Assembly (NCBI GenBank): GCA_027621895.1
Contig: JAQCAK010000077.1
Span: 1-7,437 of the forward strand
Reading direction: 5' to 3'
DNA from: Pseudomonadota bacterium
GTDB taxonomy: Bacteria; Pseudomonadota; Gammaproteobacteria; Pseudomonadales; Azotimanducaceae
Length of the DNA stretch: 7,437 bases
Part shown: piece after piece, positions 6,127 to 7,437 of the stretch
Layout: the number at the start of each line of letters is the position of its first letter
Position numbering within the stretch: the stretch's first letter is position 1
Made by a program: the position numbers and the translations under genes
Notes under the pieces: generated by a model
Seen by the model: only the letters and a program-made list of their open reading frames with translations
Told to the model about the DNA's origin: nothing
Databases searched by the model: none

Positions 6127-7437
6127 TTACCTGCGGCACTGCCTGCTGGCGATTGCCCTGGTGCTGCCGTGGCTGCAGGCCGCCGCTTCTGATAGCAACC
6201 CTGATGGCGCGTCTGGTGCTCGTCCCAATATTGTATTCCTGCTGGCTGATGACCTGGGTTATACCGATATCGCACCTTATGGCAGCGAGGTGAACACGCC
6301 GAACCTGTCTGCGCTTGCTGAACAGGGCATGCGATTCACCAATTTTCATACCGCCGCCAACTGCGCGCCGGCCCGCGCAATGCTGCTGACCGGCGTCAGC
6401 AGTCACCGGGCGGGTGTGCCCAATATCCCTGAACTGCTCGCACCGGAGCAGCGTGCCCATGATCACTACCAGGGCGTGCTGGGAGACAATGTCGTGACTG
6501 TTGCTACCCTGCTGGAAGATGCCGGATACCACACCTACATGGCCGGTAAATGGCACCTGGGCAGTACACCGGAGAAGCGGCCCAGTCGTCGGGGGTTCGA
6601 ACGCACGGTAGCGCTCATGGATTCCGGTGCAGACAACTGGGAGCAGAGGCCCTATCTGGCGCTGTATGACCAGGCCAACTGGTTTGCAGACGGCGAGCGA
6701 TTCGAGTTACCGGATGACTTTTACTCCTCGCGTTTCCTGATCGACAAGACCATTGAATTTATCGACAGCAACCTTGGGGACGGCCAGCCGTTCTTTGCCT
6801 ATGTGCCTTTCCAGGCGGTTCACATGCCGGTTCAGGCGCCCCGTGAATACACTGAACGCTATATGGGCGTTTACGATGAGGGCTGGGAGGCACTGCGACA
6901 GTCGCGACATGAACGGGCAGCCGAAATGGGCATCGTATCGGCTGATGTCCCGAGGGTCAGGATGAACACGACCCGCAACTGGGATGAACTCAGCCCTGAA
7001 CGCCGGCGTTTTGAGGCGAAACGCATGGCGGTCTATGCAGGCATGATAGAGGCCATGGATGCCAATATCGGTCGGTTGATTGCCTATCTTGAGGAAAGAG
7101 GTGAACTGAGTAACACCGTGTTTATTTTTACCTCTGACAACGGCGCTGAGGCGAGTGGTCCGGATGATCCTGGCAGGTTCGTCGCCAGACGCATGGCCGC
7201 GGACCTGGGTTATCACCAGGATTATGAACGCCTGGGTGAAAAGGGCAGCTTCAATACCATCAGCCCCAGTTTCGCCAGCGCCGCGGTCAGCCCGCTGGCT
7301 TTTTACAAATTCTATGCGGGTGAGGGTGGCATGCGGGTGCCGCTGATTATTGCCGGGGAGCCCCTCGGTACGTCCCCACAACTGACCCGGGCGTTTTCCT
7401 GGGCGACAGATATCGCCCCCACGATTCTTGCCATTGC
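6119..7437 (+). CDS. Type I sulfatase (arylsulfatase-like), secreted; 3' end beyond window
   Basis: A second formylglycine-dependent sulfatase, open for 439 codons to the window edge without a stop. Residues 1-23 look like a Sec signal peptide (hydrophobic LLAIALVLPWL, then QAAA), pointing to export to the periplasm or beyond. Active-site residues: ADDLGYTD (43-50), Cys82 in NCAPARAMLLTG (formylglycine precursor, C-x-P-A-R rather than C-x-P-S-R) with Arg86, Lys144 and His146 in GKWHLG, His235 in AVHMP, Asp340-Asn341 in TSDNGA, and Lys397 in FYKFYAGEGGMRVP. The SPLAFYK...EGG arrangement resembles Pseudomonas-type arylsulfatases. It differs from the first sulfatase in motif detail and in the long insert before the DNG motif, so it is not a recent duplicate. 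The start ATG (6119-6121) overlaps the end of the DUF4345-like gene by 8 bp with only a weak GGG upstream, suggesting translational coupling. An in-frame ATG at 6101 is an alternative. The missing C-terminus is probably 80-150 residues. Confidence 0.95.
   Translation, partial: MIDYLRHCLLAIALVLPWLQAAASDSNPDGASGARPNIVFLLADDLGYTDIAPYGSEVNTPNLSALAEQGMRFTNFHTAANCAPARAMLLTGVSSHRAGVPNIPELLAPEQRAHDHYQGVLGDNVVTVATLLEDAGYHTYMAGKWHLGSTPEKRPSRRGFERTVALMDSGADNWEQRPYLALYDQANWFADGERFELPDDFYSSRFLIDKTIEFIDSNLGDGQPFFAYVPFQAVHMPVQAPREYTERYMGVYDEGWEALRQSRHERAAEMGIVSADVPRVRMNTTRNWDELSPERRRFEAKRMAVYAGMIEAMDANIGRLIAYLEERGELSNTVFIFTSDNGAEASGPDDPGRFVARRMAADLGYHQDYERLGEKGSFNTISPSFASAAVSPLAFYKFYAGEGGMRVPLIIAGEPLGTSPQLTRAFSWATDIAPTILAI

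Noticed and set aside
6707..7381. 224-codon minus-strand open frame over the second sulfatase
   Set aside because: The plus strand is open throughout with every sulfatase active-site motif in order, so the minus frame is a shadow.

Overview
The window reads as chromosomal DNA of a Gram-negative bacterium, most likely a marine or other environmental gammaproteobacterium. This is inferred from the mid-to-high GC coding style, a proteobacterial-type KatG, E. coli-like Shine-Dalgarno sites and -35/-10 elements, and Sec-type N-termini on the sulfatases. The sequence alone does not give genus or species. No RNA gene, insertion sequence, CRISPR array or integrase was recognised.

Layout. (1) Positions 1-2054 (+) hold the last ~683 codons of a bifunctional catalase-peroxidase (katG) with every diagnostic active-site residue present. 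A strong hairpin/T-run terminator follows at 2063-2102. (2) On the minus strand at 2112-~2297 lies the C-terminal half of a RidA/YjgF-family protein with no N-terminal half and no credible start, so it is a gene remnant. (3) Positions 2382-3146 (+) encode a complete classical SDR dehydrogenase. (4) Positions 3194-3868 (-) encode a TetR/AcrR-type repressor, convergent with the SDR gene and divergent from the next cluster. (5) The 136-bp divergent intergenic region (3869-4004) carries a perfect 6-3-6 palindrome that overlaps the -35 box of a plausible promoter for the rightward genes. (6) From 4005 to the window end there are three co-directional genes: a membrane-anchored type I sulfatase broken by a one-base frameshift near 5240, a small four-helix membrane protein resembling DUF4345, and a secreted type I sulfatase that overlaps the membrane gene by 8 bp and runs off the window.

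How the genes may work together. The clearest module is the TetR-controlled sulfatase/membrane-protein/sulfatase cluster. Both sulfatases have the C-x-P-x-R motif, whose cysteine is converted to formylglycine, so a maturation enzyme (FGE or anSME) must be encoded elsewhere. No glycoside hydrolase, SusC/D pair or sulfate transporter is visible. The natural substrate could therefore be a small sulfate ester as easily as a sulfated polysaccharide. The SDR might oxidise a freed alcohol, but that link rests only on proximity. KatG looks like an independent peroxide-defence gene closed off by its own terminator.

The points most worth following up are the frameshift with its UGAUG stop/start overlap in the first sulfatase, the conserved-looking sulfatase-DUF4345-sulfatase arrangement, the operator/promoter overlap, and the RidA remnant.
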